Below, in pieces: positions 25,319 to 34,517 of a stretch of DNA of 64,000 nucleotides. Position 1 is the first letter of the stretch. Every line of letters starts with the position of its first letter. Source of the stretch: a beta proteobacterium AAP65 (GTDB taxonomy: Bacteria; Pseudomonadota; Gammaproteobacteria; Burkholderiales; Burkholderiaceae_C). A program made the translations under genes and the position numbers. The stretch covers positions 186,001 through 250,000 of the forward strand of contig LJHW01000001.1 in the NCBI GenBank assembly GCA_001295865.1, given 5' to 3'. The notes beneath the pieces were generated by a model. It was not told the origin of the DNA and searched no databases. It saw only the letters and a program-made list of their open reading frames with translations.

Positions 25319-26257
25319 ATGGCTGCCTATCTGATACGCCGCCTGTGGCAGATGATTCCCACGCTGGCTGGCGTGGTGCTGCTGGTGTTCTTCCTTTTCA
25401 AGTACTTCGGCGGTGACCCGGCCGAGGTGCTGGGCGGCCTGAACGCCAGCCCCGACCAGATCAAGGCGATACGCCAGACCCTGGGGCTGGACGAACCCGT
25501 CTGGTACCAGCTGTGGCTTTTCGTCAAGCAGATCGTCACTTTCGACTGGGGCAAGAGCTGGGCCACCAACGAGGCCGTGAGCAACCTTTTTGCCACGCGG
25601 CTGCCGGCCACGCTGACGGTGATGGTGCCCATCCTCATCCTTGAAGTGACGCTGGCCATCCCCATCGCGATGTGGGTGGCCTACCGCCGCGGCAGCCTCA
25701 CCGACCGCACGCTGACCGTCGTCACCACCGTGGCGCTGTCGATCAGCTTCCTGGTCTACGTCATCGTGGGCCAGTACGTGTTCGGCTTCCAGCTCGGCTG
25801 GTTCCCGGTGCAGGGCTGGAGCGACAGCACCTGGACCAACCTCACCACCTACGTGCCGCTGCCGGTGTTTCTGGCGCTGCTGGTGAGCCTGGCGCCGCAG
25901 ACGCGCCTGTACCGCAGCTTCTTCCTCGACGAGCTGGGGCAGGACTACGTGCGCACCGCACGCGCCAAGGGCCTGACCGAAAACACGGTGCTGTTCCGCC
26001 ACGTGCTGCGCAACGCCACCATCCCCATCCTCACCAACATCGGCCTGCTGCTGCCGGGCATCTTCGTCGGCAGCTTCCTGATCGAGGTGTTCTTTTCGAT
26101 TCCCGGCATCGGGCGCGAGGTGCTGCTGGCCGTGAACCGCAGCGACTTCCCCGTGATCCAGGCCGTGACCATCTATCTCGCCGTGTTGACGATGTTCATC
26201 AACCTGCTCACCGACCTGGCCTACAAGGTCGCCGACCCGCGCGTCGTGCTGAAGTAA
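25319..26257 (+). CDS. ABC transporter permease, DppB/OppB type
   Basis: 312 aa. The N-terminal helix MAAYLIRRLWQMIPTLAGVV and the DppB-type segment GDPAEVLGG lead into five further membrane segments. The cytoplasmic EAA loop is DYVRTARAKGLTENTVLFRH. The permease signature near the end is IEVFFSIPGIGREVLLAVNR. The ATG at 25319 follows GGAG by about 10 nt. It is first of a three-gene operon (gap 11 nt to the next) and pairs with the DppC-type permease to form the inner-membrane channel fed by one or more of the five divergent binding proteins. Confidence 0.92.
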   Translation: MAAYLIRRLWQMIPTLAGVVLLVFFLFKYFGGDPAEVLGGLNASPDQIKAIRQTLGLDEPVWYQLWLFVKQIVTFDWGKSWATNEAVSNLFATRLPATLTVMVPILILEVTLAIPIAMWVAYRRGSLTDRTLTVVTTVALSISFLVYVIVGQYVFGFQLGWFPVQGWSDSTWTNLTTYVPLPVFLALLVSLAPQTRLYRSFFLDELGQDYVRTARAKGLTENTVLFRHVLRNATIPILTNIGLLLPGIFVGSFLIEVFFSIPGIGREVLLAVNRSDFPVIQAVTIYLAVLTMFINLLTDLAYKVADPRVVLK

Positions 26258-26268
26258 GGGCCGCCAAG

Positions 26269-27339
26269 ATGAACACCGCTGTCAAATCCGCTGCCCTGGG
26301 CAGCGCGGCCTCGATGGACGACGCGCTGCAGAAGAGCGAAGGCGTCTGGTCCGCGGCCTGGCGCCGCTTCAAGGCCGACCGTGTGGGCCTGGCCTCCATG
26401 CTCGTGGTGCTGGGCTTTCTGCTGCTGATCGTGCTCAGCTACACCGGCGTGGTGGCCAAGGGCTGGCAAACCGAGGTGGGCGTGCCCAACGCACCGCCCA
26501 CCTTCGTTGGCCCGAAGCCGCCGCAGGCCGCAGGCGCCATCGAGGTGCCCACCGGCCCCAACGTTGACCTCTCCGACATCGACCCGCTGGCCCCGCGCTA
26601 CAAAGAGTGGGAAGAACGCGCCAAGCAGTTCCAGACCACCGAGACGGTGAAGGCGCAGACGCTGCCGCTGGGCGGCGACCGCCTGGGCCGCGATGTGCTG
26701 GAAAAAACCATCAAGGGCACCGAGATCAGCGTCTTCGTGGGCCTGGCAGCGGCGGTGGTGGCCACCACCATCGGCGTGTTTCTGGGCGCCTTCGGCGGCT
26801 TCTTCGGCGGCAAGATCGGCGACCTGCTGGAGTGGCTCTACAACGTCTTCGAGAGCATCCCCAACATCCTGCTGATCTTCGCCTTCGCGGCGGTGGTGGG
26901 GCGCGGTGTGGAAAGCGTGGTGGTCATCCTCGCGCTCACGGGCTGGACGGGCATGTACCGCCAGGTGCGTGCCGAGTTCATCAAGCACAGCAGCCGTGAG
27001 TACGTGCGCAGTGCCGAGGCCATCGGCGCCACGCGCATGAGCCGCATGTTCCGCCACATCCTGCCCAACATCAGCCACGTGGTGCTGGTGCGCATGGGCC
27101 TGATGGTGGTGGCCTTCATCAAGGCCGAGGTCATCCTCAGCTACCTGGGCCTGGGCGTGCGCGTCGACCAGGTTTCCTGGGGCACCATGCTCGCTGAAAG
27201 CCAGGCCGAGCTGCTGCTGGGCCACTGGTGGCAGCTGGCCGCGGCCACGCTTTTCATGGCGGTTTTTGTCACCGCCTTCTCGCTGATGGCCGACGCGCTG
27301 CGCGACGCCCTCGATCCCAAGCTGCGCGGTCTGGAGTAA
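26269..27339 (+). CDS. ABC transporter permease, DppC/OppC type
   Basis: 356 aa, longer than DppC (about 300). An N-terminal cytoplasmic helix and first membrane span (LASMLVVLGFLLLIVLSY) are followed by an extra periplasmic loop of about 90 residues (about 65-150), as in the OppC/YejE-like group. Then LPLGGDRLGRDVLEKTIKGT, five membrane segments and the EAA loop SREYVRSAEAIGATRMSRMF. The ATG at 26269 fits the typical N-terminus. The gap to the ATPase gene is 3 nt. It forms the permease pair with the DppB-type protein. Confidence 0.92.
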   Translation: MNTAVKSAALGSAASMDDALQKSEGVWSAAWRRFKADRVGLASMLVVLGFLLLIVLSYTGVVAKGWQTEVGVPNAPPTFVGPKPPQAAGAIEVPTGPNVDLSDIDPLAPRYKEWEERAKQFQTTETVKAQTLPLGGDRLGRDVLEKTIKGTEISVFVGLAAAVVATTIGVFLGAFGGFFGGKIGDLLEWLYNVFESIPNILLIFAFAAVVGRGVESVVVILALTGWTGMYRQVRAEFIKHSSREYVRSAEAIGATRMSRMFRHILPNISHVVLVRMGLMVVAFIKAEVILSYLGLGVRVDQVSWGTMLAESQAELLLGHWWQLAAATLFMAVFVTAFSLMADALRDALDPKLRGLE

Positions 27340-27342
27340 GCC

Positions 27343-29004
27343 ATGCTGTTGTCGATCCAAGACCTGAAGGTCAGCTTCCGCATGGGCAAGGGCGTCCTGG
27401 CGGAGGCCGTCAAGGGCGTGAGCTTCGACGTGCCCGAGAACACCACCGTGGCGCTGGTGGGTGAATCGGGTTCGGGCAAGAGCGTCACCGCCATGTCCAT
27501 CCTGAACCTGCTGCCGGAAAACGCCGTGCGCCAGGGCCGCGTGCTGTGGCAAGGCAAAGACCTGCTGCAGGCCAGCCTGCCCGACCTGCAGGCCATGCGC
27601 GGCAAAGACATTGCCTGCGTCTTCCAAGACCCGATGAGCTCGCTGAACCCGGTGTTCAACGTCGGCCAGCAGCTGTGCGAACCACTGATGCGCCACCTGG
27701 GCCTGAGCCGCAAGCAGGCGCTGGTGCGTGCCGAAGAACTGCTGGGCGAGGTGGGCATCCCCGAGCCCAAGCGCCGGCTGAACAGCTACCCGCACGAGAT
27801 GAGCGGCGGCCAGCAGCAGCGCGTGATGATCGCCATGGCGCTGGCCTGCGAGCCCAAGCTGCTGATTGCCGACGAGCCCACCACCGCGCTGGACGTGACG
27901 ATCCAGCGCCAGATCATCGAGCTGCTGCGCAAGTTGCAGGACAAGCACCGCATGAGCGTGCTCTTCATCAGCCACGACCTCGGGCTGGTGGGCGAACTCG
28001 CCAAGCACGTGGTGGTGATGCGCCACGGCCTGGTCCGCGAGCAGGGCGCCAGCAGCGTGATCTTCGAAGCGCCGAAGGACGACTACACCCGCGCGCTTCT
28101 GGCCTGCCGCCCCAGCCTGGAAGGCAACCCGGCGCGCCTGATGGTCATCGACGACCACATCGCCGGCAAAGCCACGCAGCAGCACAGCAAGGCCAAGGAC
28201 CCCAACGCCCCTGTGGTGCTGGAAGTGCGCGGCCTGGCCAAGAGCTTCTGGCTCAAGCAGGGCCTGTTCGGCAAGCGCGAATTCAAGGCGGTGCAGAACG
28301 TCAACTTCAAGCTGAAGAAGGGCCACACCCTGGGCGTGGTGGGCGAATCGGGCTCGGGCAAAACGACCATGGGCCTGACGCTGCTGCGCCTGCACGAGCC
28401 CACGGGCGGCGAAGTCATCTTCGACGGCCAGAACCTGCTCAAGCTGAGCGACAGCGAACGCCTGCCGATGCGCCGCCGCATCCAGGTGGTGTTCCAGAAC
28501 CCCTACGCCAGCCTGAACCCGCGCTTCACCATCGGCCAGACGCTGGTGGAGCCCATGGTCATCCACGGCATCGGCAAAGACCTGGCCGAGCGTGAACAGC
28601 GCGCCCGCACGCTGCTGGAAAAGGTGGGCCTGGACGGCCGCGCCTTTGGCAAGTACCCGCACGAGTTCAGCGGCGGCCAGCGCCAGCGCGTGGCCATCGC
28701 GCGCTGCCTGACGCTGAACCCTGAGGTGCTGGTGCTGGACGAAGCGGTGAGCGCGCTCGACGTTTCCGTGCAGGCCCAGGTGCTGAACCTGCTGAAGGAC
28801 CTGCAGGACGAGTTCGGCCTGAGCTACGTCTTCATCAGCCACGACCTCGCGGTGGTGCGCTTCATCAGCGACGAGGTGCTGGTGATGAAGGACGGCGTGG
28901 TGGTGGAGCAGGCCAGCGCCGAGCAGATCCTGGCGGCGCCGAAAGAGGACTACACCAAGCGGCTGCTGGCGGCCATTCCGCGCGGGTACCGCGCGGCCGC
29001 CTGA
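27343..29004 (+). CDS. Fused dual ATP-binding protein of peptide-type ABC importer (DppD-DppF type)
   Basis: 553 aa with two complete ABC cassettes. First: Walker A GESGSGKS at 40-47, signature MSGGQQQR at 153-160, Walker [13 protein letters not shown]. Second: Walker [10 protein letters not shown] from 334, signature FSGGQRQR from 442, Walker [13 protein letters not shown]. Each cassette carries an OppD/F-type C-terminal region ([20 protein letters not shown]). This is the arrangement of YejF and GsiA. The last codons (RGYRAAA and stop) are the first unit of a 30-bp tandem repeat that continues downstream. Confidence 0.93.
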   Translation: MLLSIQDLKVSFRMGKGVLAEAVKGVSFDVPENTTVALVGESGSGKSVTAMSILNLLPENAVRQGRVLWQGKDLLQASLPDLQAMRGKDIACVFQDPMSSLNPVFNVGQQLCEPLMRHLGLSRKQALVRAEELLGEVGIPEPKRRLNSYPHEMSGGQQQRVMIAMALACEPKLLIADEPTTALDVTIQRQIIELLRKLQDKHRMSVLFISHDLGLVGELAKHVVVMRHGLVREQGASSVIFEAPKDDYTRALLACRPSLEGNPARLMVIDDHIAGKATQQHSKAKDPNAPVVLEVRGLAKSFWLKQGLFGKREFKAVQNVNFKLKKGHTLGVVGESGSGKTTMGLTLLRLHEPTGGEVIFDGQNLLKLSDSERLPMRRRIQVVFQNPYASLNPRFTIGQTLVEPMVIHGIGKDLAEREQRARTLLEKVGLDGRAFGKYPHEFSGGQRQRVAIARCLTLNPEVLVLDEAVSALDVSVQAQVLNLLKDLQDEFGLSYVFISHDLAVVRFISDEVLVMKDGVVVEQASAEQILAAPKEDYTKRLLAAIPRGYRAAA

Positions 29005-29070
29005 TTCACGCGCGGGTACTTCGCCGCGGCCTGATTCACGCGCGGGTACTTCGCGGCCGCCTGACTCACG
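28981..29070 (+). repeat. Three 30-bp tandem repeats over the ATPase stop codon
   Basis: Units at 28981-29010, 29011-29040 and 29041-29070, each beginning CGCGGGTAC and ending in CTGATTCACG or CTGACTCACG; a decayed fourth start (CGCGG) follows at 29071. Unit 1 is the true 3' end of the ATPase gene: it codes RGYRAAA, then TGA and two codons. Units 2 and 3 keep the frame and the TGA (RGYFAAA, stop). The unit is exactly ten codons long. Differences are few (CC/TT at positions 10-11, GCGGCC versus GCCGCG, T/C in the tail), so the duplication looks recent. Confidence 0.9.
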
Positions 29071-29360
29071 CGCGGTTGCCGCAGCCCGCGCCATCCCCCA
29101 GCGGGCGGGCGGACCGCCTGCGCTTCCGTGTCATATTCGCCACCTGCAGCTCTCGCGCAGTGGCACGGGCTCAACAGGGGCCGACACCTTGCCGACAGCT
29201 GTGGTGCGGCCACGGTGGCCGCAACCGGCGCTTGCGCCGCCGGCCCCCGCCCTGCGTCCCAAGGCCGCTCATGCCAGCCACCCTGTACCTCACCCGCGGT
29301 TCGGGCCGCAGCTTCAAGCCGGCCCTGCGGGCCCGCTGAACCAGGCGCACCCGCCCGCCC
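29005..29360. other. 356-bp intergenic region: repeats, hairpin, no gene
   Basis: Between the ATPase gene and the GGDEF/EAL gene. It holds repeat units 2 and 3, a stem at 29105-29121 and a smaller one near 29226-29240 (CGGCG-CTTG-CGCCG). The AT-richer patch GTGTCATATTCGCC near 29130 could contain a promoter (TCATAT). Short open frames here have no ribosome binding site and no recognisable product. Confidence 0.5.
29105..29121 (+). terminator. Possible terminator of the permease-ATPase operon
   Basis: GCGGGC, loop GGACC, GCCTGC (one G-T pair), about 100 bp after the ATPase stop and just after the tandem repeat, followed by a modest T/C-rich stretch. A weak candidate. Confidence 0.3.
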
Positions 29361-31349
29361 ATGGACCTGCAGCCCCGCGAGGCCCGTTACGCCGCGCTGA
29401 ACCTGCTGCACCAGCCGGTGTGGATCTTCGACATCGACCTGCGCCGCGTGCACTGGTCGAACACCGCCGGTCTGCACATGTGGAGCGCCAGCTCGCTGGC
29501 GGAACTGTGCGCACGCGACATGGGCGCCGACATGTCGGAATCGGTGGCCCGCCGCCTGGCCCAGTACCAAAGCGACTTCATCGGCCAGGGCGCCACCTTC
29601 AACGAGCAGTGGACGCTCTACCCCAGCGGCAAGCCGGTGTCGCTGACGGTGCGGCTCAGCGGTCACCGCCTCGACGACGGCCGCATGGCCATGCTGTGCG
29701 AGGCCCGCGAGCAGGCCGCAGACCAGCCCGAATCGCTGCGCTCGGTGGAAGCGCTGCTGCACACGCCGGTGATGATCACGCTCTTCGGTGAAGACGGCCG
29801 GCCGCTGTACCGCAACCCGGCGGCGCGTGCCTCGGTGCGCAGGCTCGACGAAAAGCTGGCCGAGCGCGTCGTCGACACGCGCGGCCATGCCGCGCTGCTG
29901 GCCGCATTGGCCAGTGATGGCATGGCCACGCAGACCCTGGCCGTGCACACCGAGAGCGGCCCGCGCTGGCACGAGATCTCGGCACGGCGCTGCAACGATG
30001 CCGTCACGGGTCAGGCGGCGCTGCTGGTCAGCGAGGTTGATGTCAGCGCCATCAAGCGCACCGAAGCGCAGGCGCAGTACATGGCGCTGCACGACGCGCT
30101 CACGGGCCTGCCCAACCGCAGCCACCTGATCCAGCGCTTCGAGATGGTGCTGGGCGCGATCCGCGACGCGCAGCAGCAAGCGGCGCTGATCTTCATCGAC
30201 CTCGACCACTTCAAGGACGTCAACGACACCCTGGGCCACGCCACCGGCGATGCGCTGCTCATCGAGGTGTCGCGCCGCCTGCGCGGCGCGGTGCGCGGTA
30301 GCGACCTCGTGGCGCGGCTGGGCGGCGACGAGTTCCTCATCCTGATGGTGGCCGCCGACATCCGCAGCGAGATCGAGCGTGTGCGCCTGCGCCTGACACG
30401 CGCGGTGGCCGAGCCGGTGCACCTGGCAGGGCGTGATCTGCACGTCACCGCCAGCATCGGCGTGGCGCTGTACCCGCAGCACGGCACCGATGTGCAGACG
30501 CTGATGCGCAACGCCGACCTGGCCATGTACTCGGCCAAGGAAGGCGGGCGTAACGCGCTGGCCTTCTACGACGCGGCCATGGCCGATGCCGTGGAGGGGC
30601 GCACCGCGCTGGAGGCCGAGATGCGCTTGGCCTTCGAGCGCCGCGAGTTCGAGGTGCACTACCAGCCCATCGTCGAGGCCAGCAGCGGCCGCATCGTCGG
30701 CGCCGAGGCGCTGGTGCGCTGGCGCCACCCGCAGCGCGGGCTGGTCTCGCCCGACGTCTTCATCCCGCTGTGCGAGAGCACCGGGCTCATACGCCGCCTG
30801 GGGGCGCTGGTGTTCAGCAGCGCCGCGCACCAGCAGGTGGCCTGGGCGCGGGCCGGGCAGGTGCTGCGCATCTCGGTGAACCTCTCGGCGCGCCAGCTGC
30901 GCAGCGCCGAGCTGCTGCCCGACCTGGCCGCCGCGCTGCGCGCCTCGGGCGCCGACCCGCGCCAGCTGCAGCTGGAGATCACCGAAAGCATGCTGCTCGG
31001 GCAAGACGACGAACTGCTGGCGCTGTTCCAGGCGCTGCAAGACCTGCAGCTCGGCCTGGCGCTCGACGATTTCGGCACCGGCTACTCGAATCTGGCCTAC
31101 CTGCAGCGTTTTCCCATCGACACGCTGAAGATCGACAAGACCTTCATCCAGGGCCTGCAGAGCAACCGCGCGCTGGCCGAGTTGATCGTCTCGATGGCGC
31201 GGCTGATGCGCCTGCGCGTGGTGGCCGAGGGCGTGGAAACGCAGGAACAGCTGGCCTGGGTGCGCGCCCAGGGCATCGAGTTCTGCCAGGGCTACCTGTT
31301 CTCGCGGCCGCTGCCGGTGGCGGATTTCAGCGCGCTGCTGGCACGCTAG
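29361..31349 (+). CDS. PAS-GGDEF-EAL cyclic di-GMP protein
   Basis: 662 aa. Two PAS-like segments (about 15-110 and 130-230, e.g. PVMITLFGEDGRPLYRNPAA) precede GGDEF and EAL domains. The diguanylate cyclase site GGDEF is intact at 321-325, and an inhibitory site RGSD lies five residues before it. The phosphodiesterase part has GAEALVRW (Glu449), ISVNLSARQL, LEITESM, DDFGTGYSN, LKIDKTFI and VAEGVETQEQ, so it too looks active. No membrane segment, so a soluble bifunctional enzyme. The gene overlaps the convergent RlmN-like gene by 4 bp at the stops. Confidence 0.92.
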   Translation: MDLQPREARYAALNLLHQPVWIFDIDLRRVHWSNTAGLHMWSASSLAELCARDMGADMSESVARRLAQYQSDFIGQGATFNEQWTLYPSGKPVSLTVRLSGHRLDDGRMAMLCEAREQAADQPESLRSVEALLHTPVMITLFGEDGRPLYRNPAARASVRRLDEKLAERVVDTRGHAALLAALASDGMATQTLAVHTESGPRWHEISARRCNDAVTGQAALLVSEVDVSAIKRTEAQAQYMALHDALTGLPNRSHLIQRFEMVLGAIRDAQQQAALIFIDLDHFKDVNDTLGHATGDALLIEVSRRLRGAVRGSDLVARLGGDEFLILMVAADIRSEIERVRLRLTRAVAEPVHLAGRDLHVTASIGVALYPQHGTDVQTLMRNADLAMYSAKEGGRNALAFYDAAMADAVEGRTALEAEMRLAFERREFEVHYQPIVEASSGRIVGAEALVRWRHPQRGLVSPDVFIPLCESTGLIRRLGALVFSSAAHQQVAWARAGQVLRISVNLSARQLRSAELLPDLAAALRASGADPRQLQLEITESMLLGQDDELLALFQALQDLQLGLALDDFGTGYSNLAYLQRFPIDTLKIDKTFIQGLQSNRALAELIVSMARLMRLRVVAEGVETQEQLAWVRAQGIEFCQGYLFSRPLPVADFSALLAR

Positions 31350-32419
31350 GCGCTGGGCAGGCTGCGAATCGGGATGCGCCGCGCGGGCGCCGCCGCTCGA
31401 GCCCGCAGCTGGCCGCAACCGCCGTCCACGTCCTGACCCGCACTCTGGCGCAGCTTGGTCAGCACGCCGCGGCGGTGCAGCGTGCGCGCCATCTCGGCGG
31501 CGCGCTCCCAGCTCGGGCGCTGCCAGGGCATGCCTTCGACGCTGTTGTAGGGGATGAGATTCATCATCGCGTGTTTGCCGGCCAGCAGGCGCGCGATGCC
31601 TTCCACCTCGTCGTCGCCGTCGTTCACGCCTTCGATCAGCGTCCACTGGTACTGAATGGGGTGGCCGGTGGCGCGCGCATACACCTCACCGGCGGCCACC
31701 AGGTCGGCAGGGTCGAACCGCGGCGCGCGCGGCAGCAGCTCGGCGCGTTTGTCGGCGTGCGTGGTGTGCAGCGAGAGCGCCAGCGCCGGCTTCACGCGCT
31801 GCTGCGGCAGGGCCTCGAAGACACGCGGGTCGCCCACGGTGCTGAAGACCAGGTTCTTGTGTGCGATGCCGCCGCCGGTGCCCAGCAGCTCGATGGCCTC
31901 GAGCACGGCTTCCAGGTTGTGCGCCGGCTCGCCCATGCCCATGAACACCACCTTGTTGACGGGGCGCAGCGAACGCGCCAGCACCACCTGGGCCACGATC
32001 TCGGCGCTGCCCAGCTGGCGCACCAGGCCGCCGGTGCCCGTCATGCAGAACACGCAGCCCACCGCGCAGCCGACCTGGGTGCTGACGCACACGCCGCTGG
32101 ATGGCAAGGCTGGCGTGTGGCGCTTGGGCCGGTCGGGCTGCAGCAGCACGGCTTCCACCTGCTGCCCGTCGTGCAGGTTCACCAGCAGGCGCGCCGAGCC
32201 GTCTTCACCCGGGTGCTGGCTGTGCAGGCGCACCAGGCCCTGCAGTTCACCGACGATGCCCGGGAGCTGCTCACGCAGCGCCAGCGGCAGGAAGTGTTCG
32301 AGCTGCTTGCGCCCGCCTTCCTGCGGCTGCGCCATCGCCCAGCGGCGCAGCACACGGTCTTCGTGCAAAGGCAGCGCACCCAGGGCGCGCAGGCGGTGGC
32401 GCAAGGCGCTGATCTGCAT
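31346..32419 (-). CDS. RlmN/Cfr-family radical SAM RNA methyltransferase
   Basis: 357 aa from the ATG at 32419 (a TTG at 32425 overlapping the previous stop is an alternative). The radical SAM cluster CxxxCxxC is at Cys118, Cys122 and Cys125 (QVGCAVGCVFCMTG). The second catalytic Cys of the family is at 335 (GQDVDGGCGQL). Also present: FMGMGEPAHNLEAV, STVG and ALSLHTTHADKR. It would methylate an adenosine in RNA (A2503 of 23S rRNA or A37 of tRNA in RlmN). The N-terminus differs from standard RlmN and is short, and the genomic place, behind frmA-fghA, is not the usual rlmN locus, so it is probably a second paralogue. The exact target is unknown. Confidence 0.8.
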   Translation of the reverse strand: MQISALRHRLRALGALPLHEDRVLRRWAMAQPQEGGRKQLEHFLPLALREQLPGIVGELQGLVRLHSQHPGEDGSARLLVNLHDGQQVEAVLLQPDRPKRHTPALPSSGVCVSTQVGCAVGCVFCMTGTGGLVRQLGSAEIVAQVVLARSLRPVNKVVFMGMGEPAHNLEAVLEAIELLGTGGGIAHKNLVFSTVGDPRVFEALPQQRVKPALALSLHTTHADKRAELLPRAPRFDPADLVAAGEVYARATGHPIQYQWTLIEGVNDGDDEVEGIARLLAGKHAMMNLIPYNSVEGMPWQRPSWERAAEMARTLHRRGVLTKLRQSAGQDVDGGCGQLRARAAAPARRIPIRSLPSA

Positions 32420-32421
32420 GC

Positions 32422-33279
32422 TCAAGCCAAATGCTGGGCGTGGTGGCGCAGGTGGTCTTCGACGAACGAACTGATGAAGAAGTAGCCATGGTCATAGCCC
32501 GCGTGGCGGCGCAGCTGCAGGGGCTGGCCGGCGTCGCGGCAGGCCGCCTCGAAGCGGTGGGGCAGCAGTTGCTCGGCGAGGAATTTGTCGGCCTCGCCCT
32601 GGTCGATGAGCAGCGGTGGGCAGCGGGCGCCGCGCTCCACCAACGCGGTGGCGTCGTGCGCGGCCCAGGCCGCCCGGTCTTCGCCCAGGTAACCGGTGAA
32701 GGCTTTCACGCCCCAGGGGCAGTGCATGGGCGCGGCGATCGGCGCAAAAGCCGAACAGCTGCGGAACAAACCCGGGTGGCGCAGCGCGAGCGTGAGCGCG
32801 CCATGCCCGCCCATCGAATGGCCGAACACACCCATGTGCAGGCCATCACGGTTCTCCACCGGGAAGTGCTGCGCCAGCACTGCCGGCAGCTCGCCAGTGA
32901 GGTAGCTCTCCATGCGCCAGTGGTGGGCCCAGGGCGCTTGTGTGGCGTCGAGGTAGAACCCGGCGGCGGTGCCGAAATCCCAGGCCGCGTCGGCCTCGGC
33001 GATGCCGGTGCCGCGCGGGCTGGTGTCGGGCGTCACCAGCATCAGGCCCAGCTCGGCCGCCACACGCTGTGCGCCGGCTTTGATGGCGAAGGTCTCTTCG
33101 TTGCAGGTCAGCCCGGCCAGGAACATCAGCACCGGCACCGGCTTCGTGCCCGGGCCGCAGGCCTGCGGCGGGCGGTAGACGCCGAAGCGCATCGGCAGCC
33201 CGATGACCGTCGAAGAATGTTTGTAGTAGCCCTGCACACCGCCGAAGCAGGCGTGCTCGCCGATCACCTCGAAAGTCAT
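32422..33279 (-). CDS. fghA: S-formylglutathione hydrolase
   Basis: 285 aa, esterase D family. It hydrolyses S-formylglutathione to formate and glutathione, the second step of formaldehyde oxidation. Catalytic triad: Ser155 in GHSMGGHGAL, Asp231 in QGEADKFL, His264 in GYDHGYFF. The N-terminal CFGGVQGYYKHSS and LAGLTCNEETF are typical. The ATG at 33279 starts 13 nt after the frmA stop, so the two enzymes of the pathway are co-transcribed. Its stop touches the RlmN-like gene. Confidence 0.95.
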   Translation of the reverse strand: MTFEVIGEHACFGGVQGYYKHSSTVIGLPMRFGVYRPPQACGPGTKPVPVLMFLAGLTCNEETFAIKAGAQRVAAELGLMLVTPDTSPRGTGIAEADAAWDFGTAAGFYLDATQAPWAHHWRMESYLTGELPAVLAQHFPVENRDGLHMGVFGHSMGGHGALTLALRHPGLFRSCSAFAPIAAPMHCPWGVKAFTGYLGEDRAAWAAHDATALVERGARCPPLLIDQGEADKFLAEQLLPHRFEAACRDAGQPLQLRRHAGYDHGYFFISSFVEDHLRHHAQHLA

Positions 33280-33292
33280 GGGCCGGCCTGCT

Positions 33293-34399
<1,107 letters not shown>

Positions 34400-34517
34400 G
34401 GGGTCTTCCTCGGATCAGCTGGAGCGCGGCATTGTCACCGCTGGGCCGGGCAGCCCGCACGTCAGGGGGCACGCCAACGGTCAAGTTCGCCGCCCGGCGG
34501 CCGACAATGCGCTCACG

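Noticed and set aside
25319-29004. Assignment to the YejABEF microcin C/peptide importer
   Set aside because: The fused ATPase and long permease loop fit, but the binding proteins do not show the YejA pattern, so only a general peptide-type importer is called.
28981-29070. CRISPR array
   Set aside because: The 30-bp repeats are directly adjacent, with no spacers and no cas genes.
26221-29094. 957-codon open frame on the minus strand
   Set aside because: Antisense to the permease and ATPase genes; shadow composition.
29076-29339. Short plus-strand genes between the ATPase and the GGDEF/EAL gene
   Set aside because: No ribosome binding site, no recognisable fold, overlapping a hairpin and repeat remnants.
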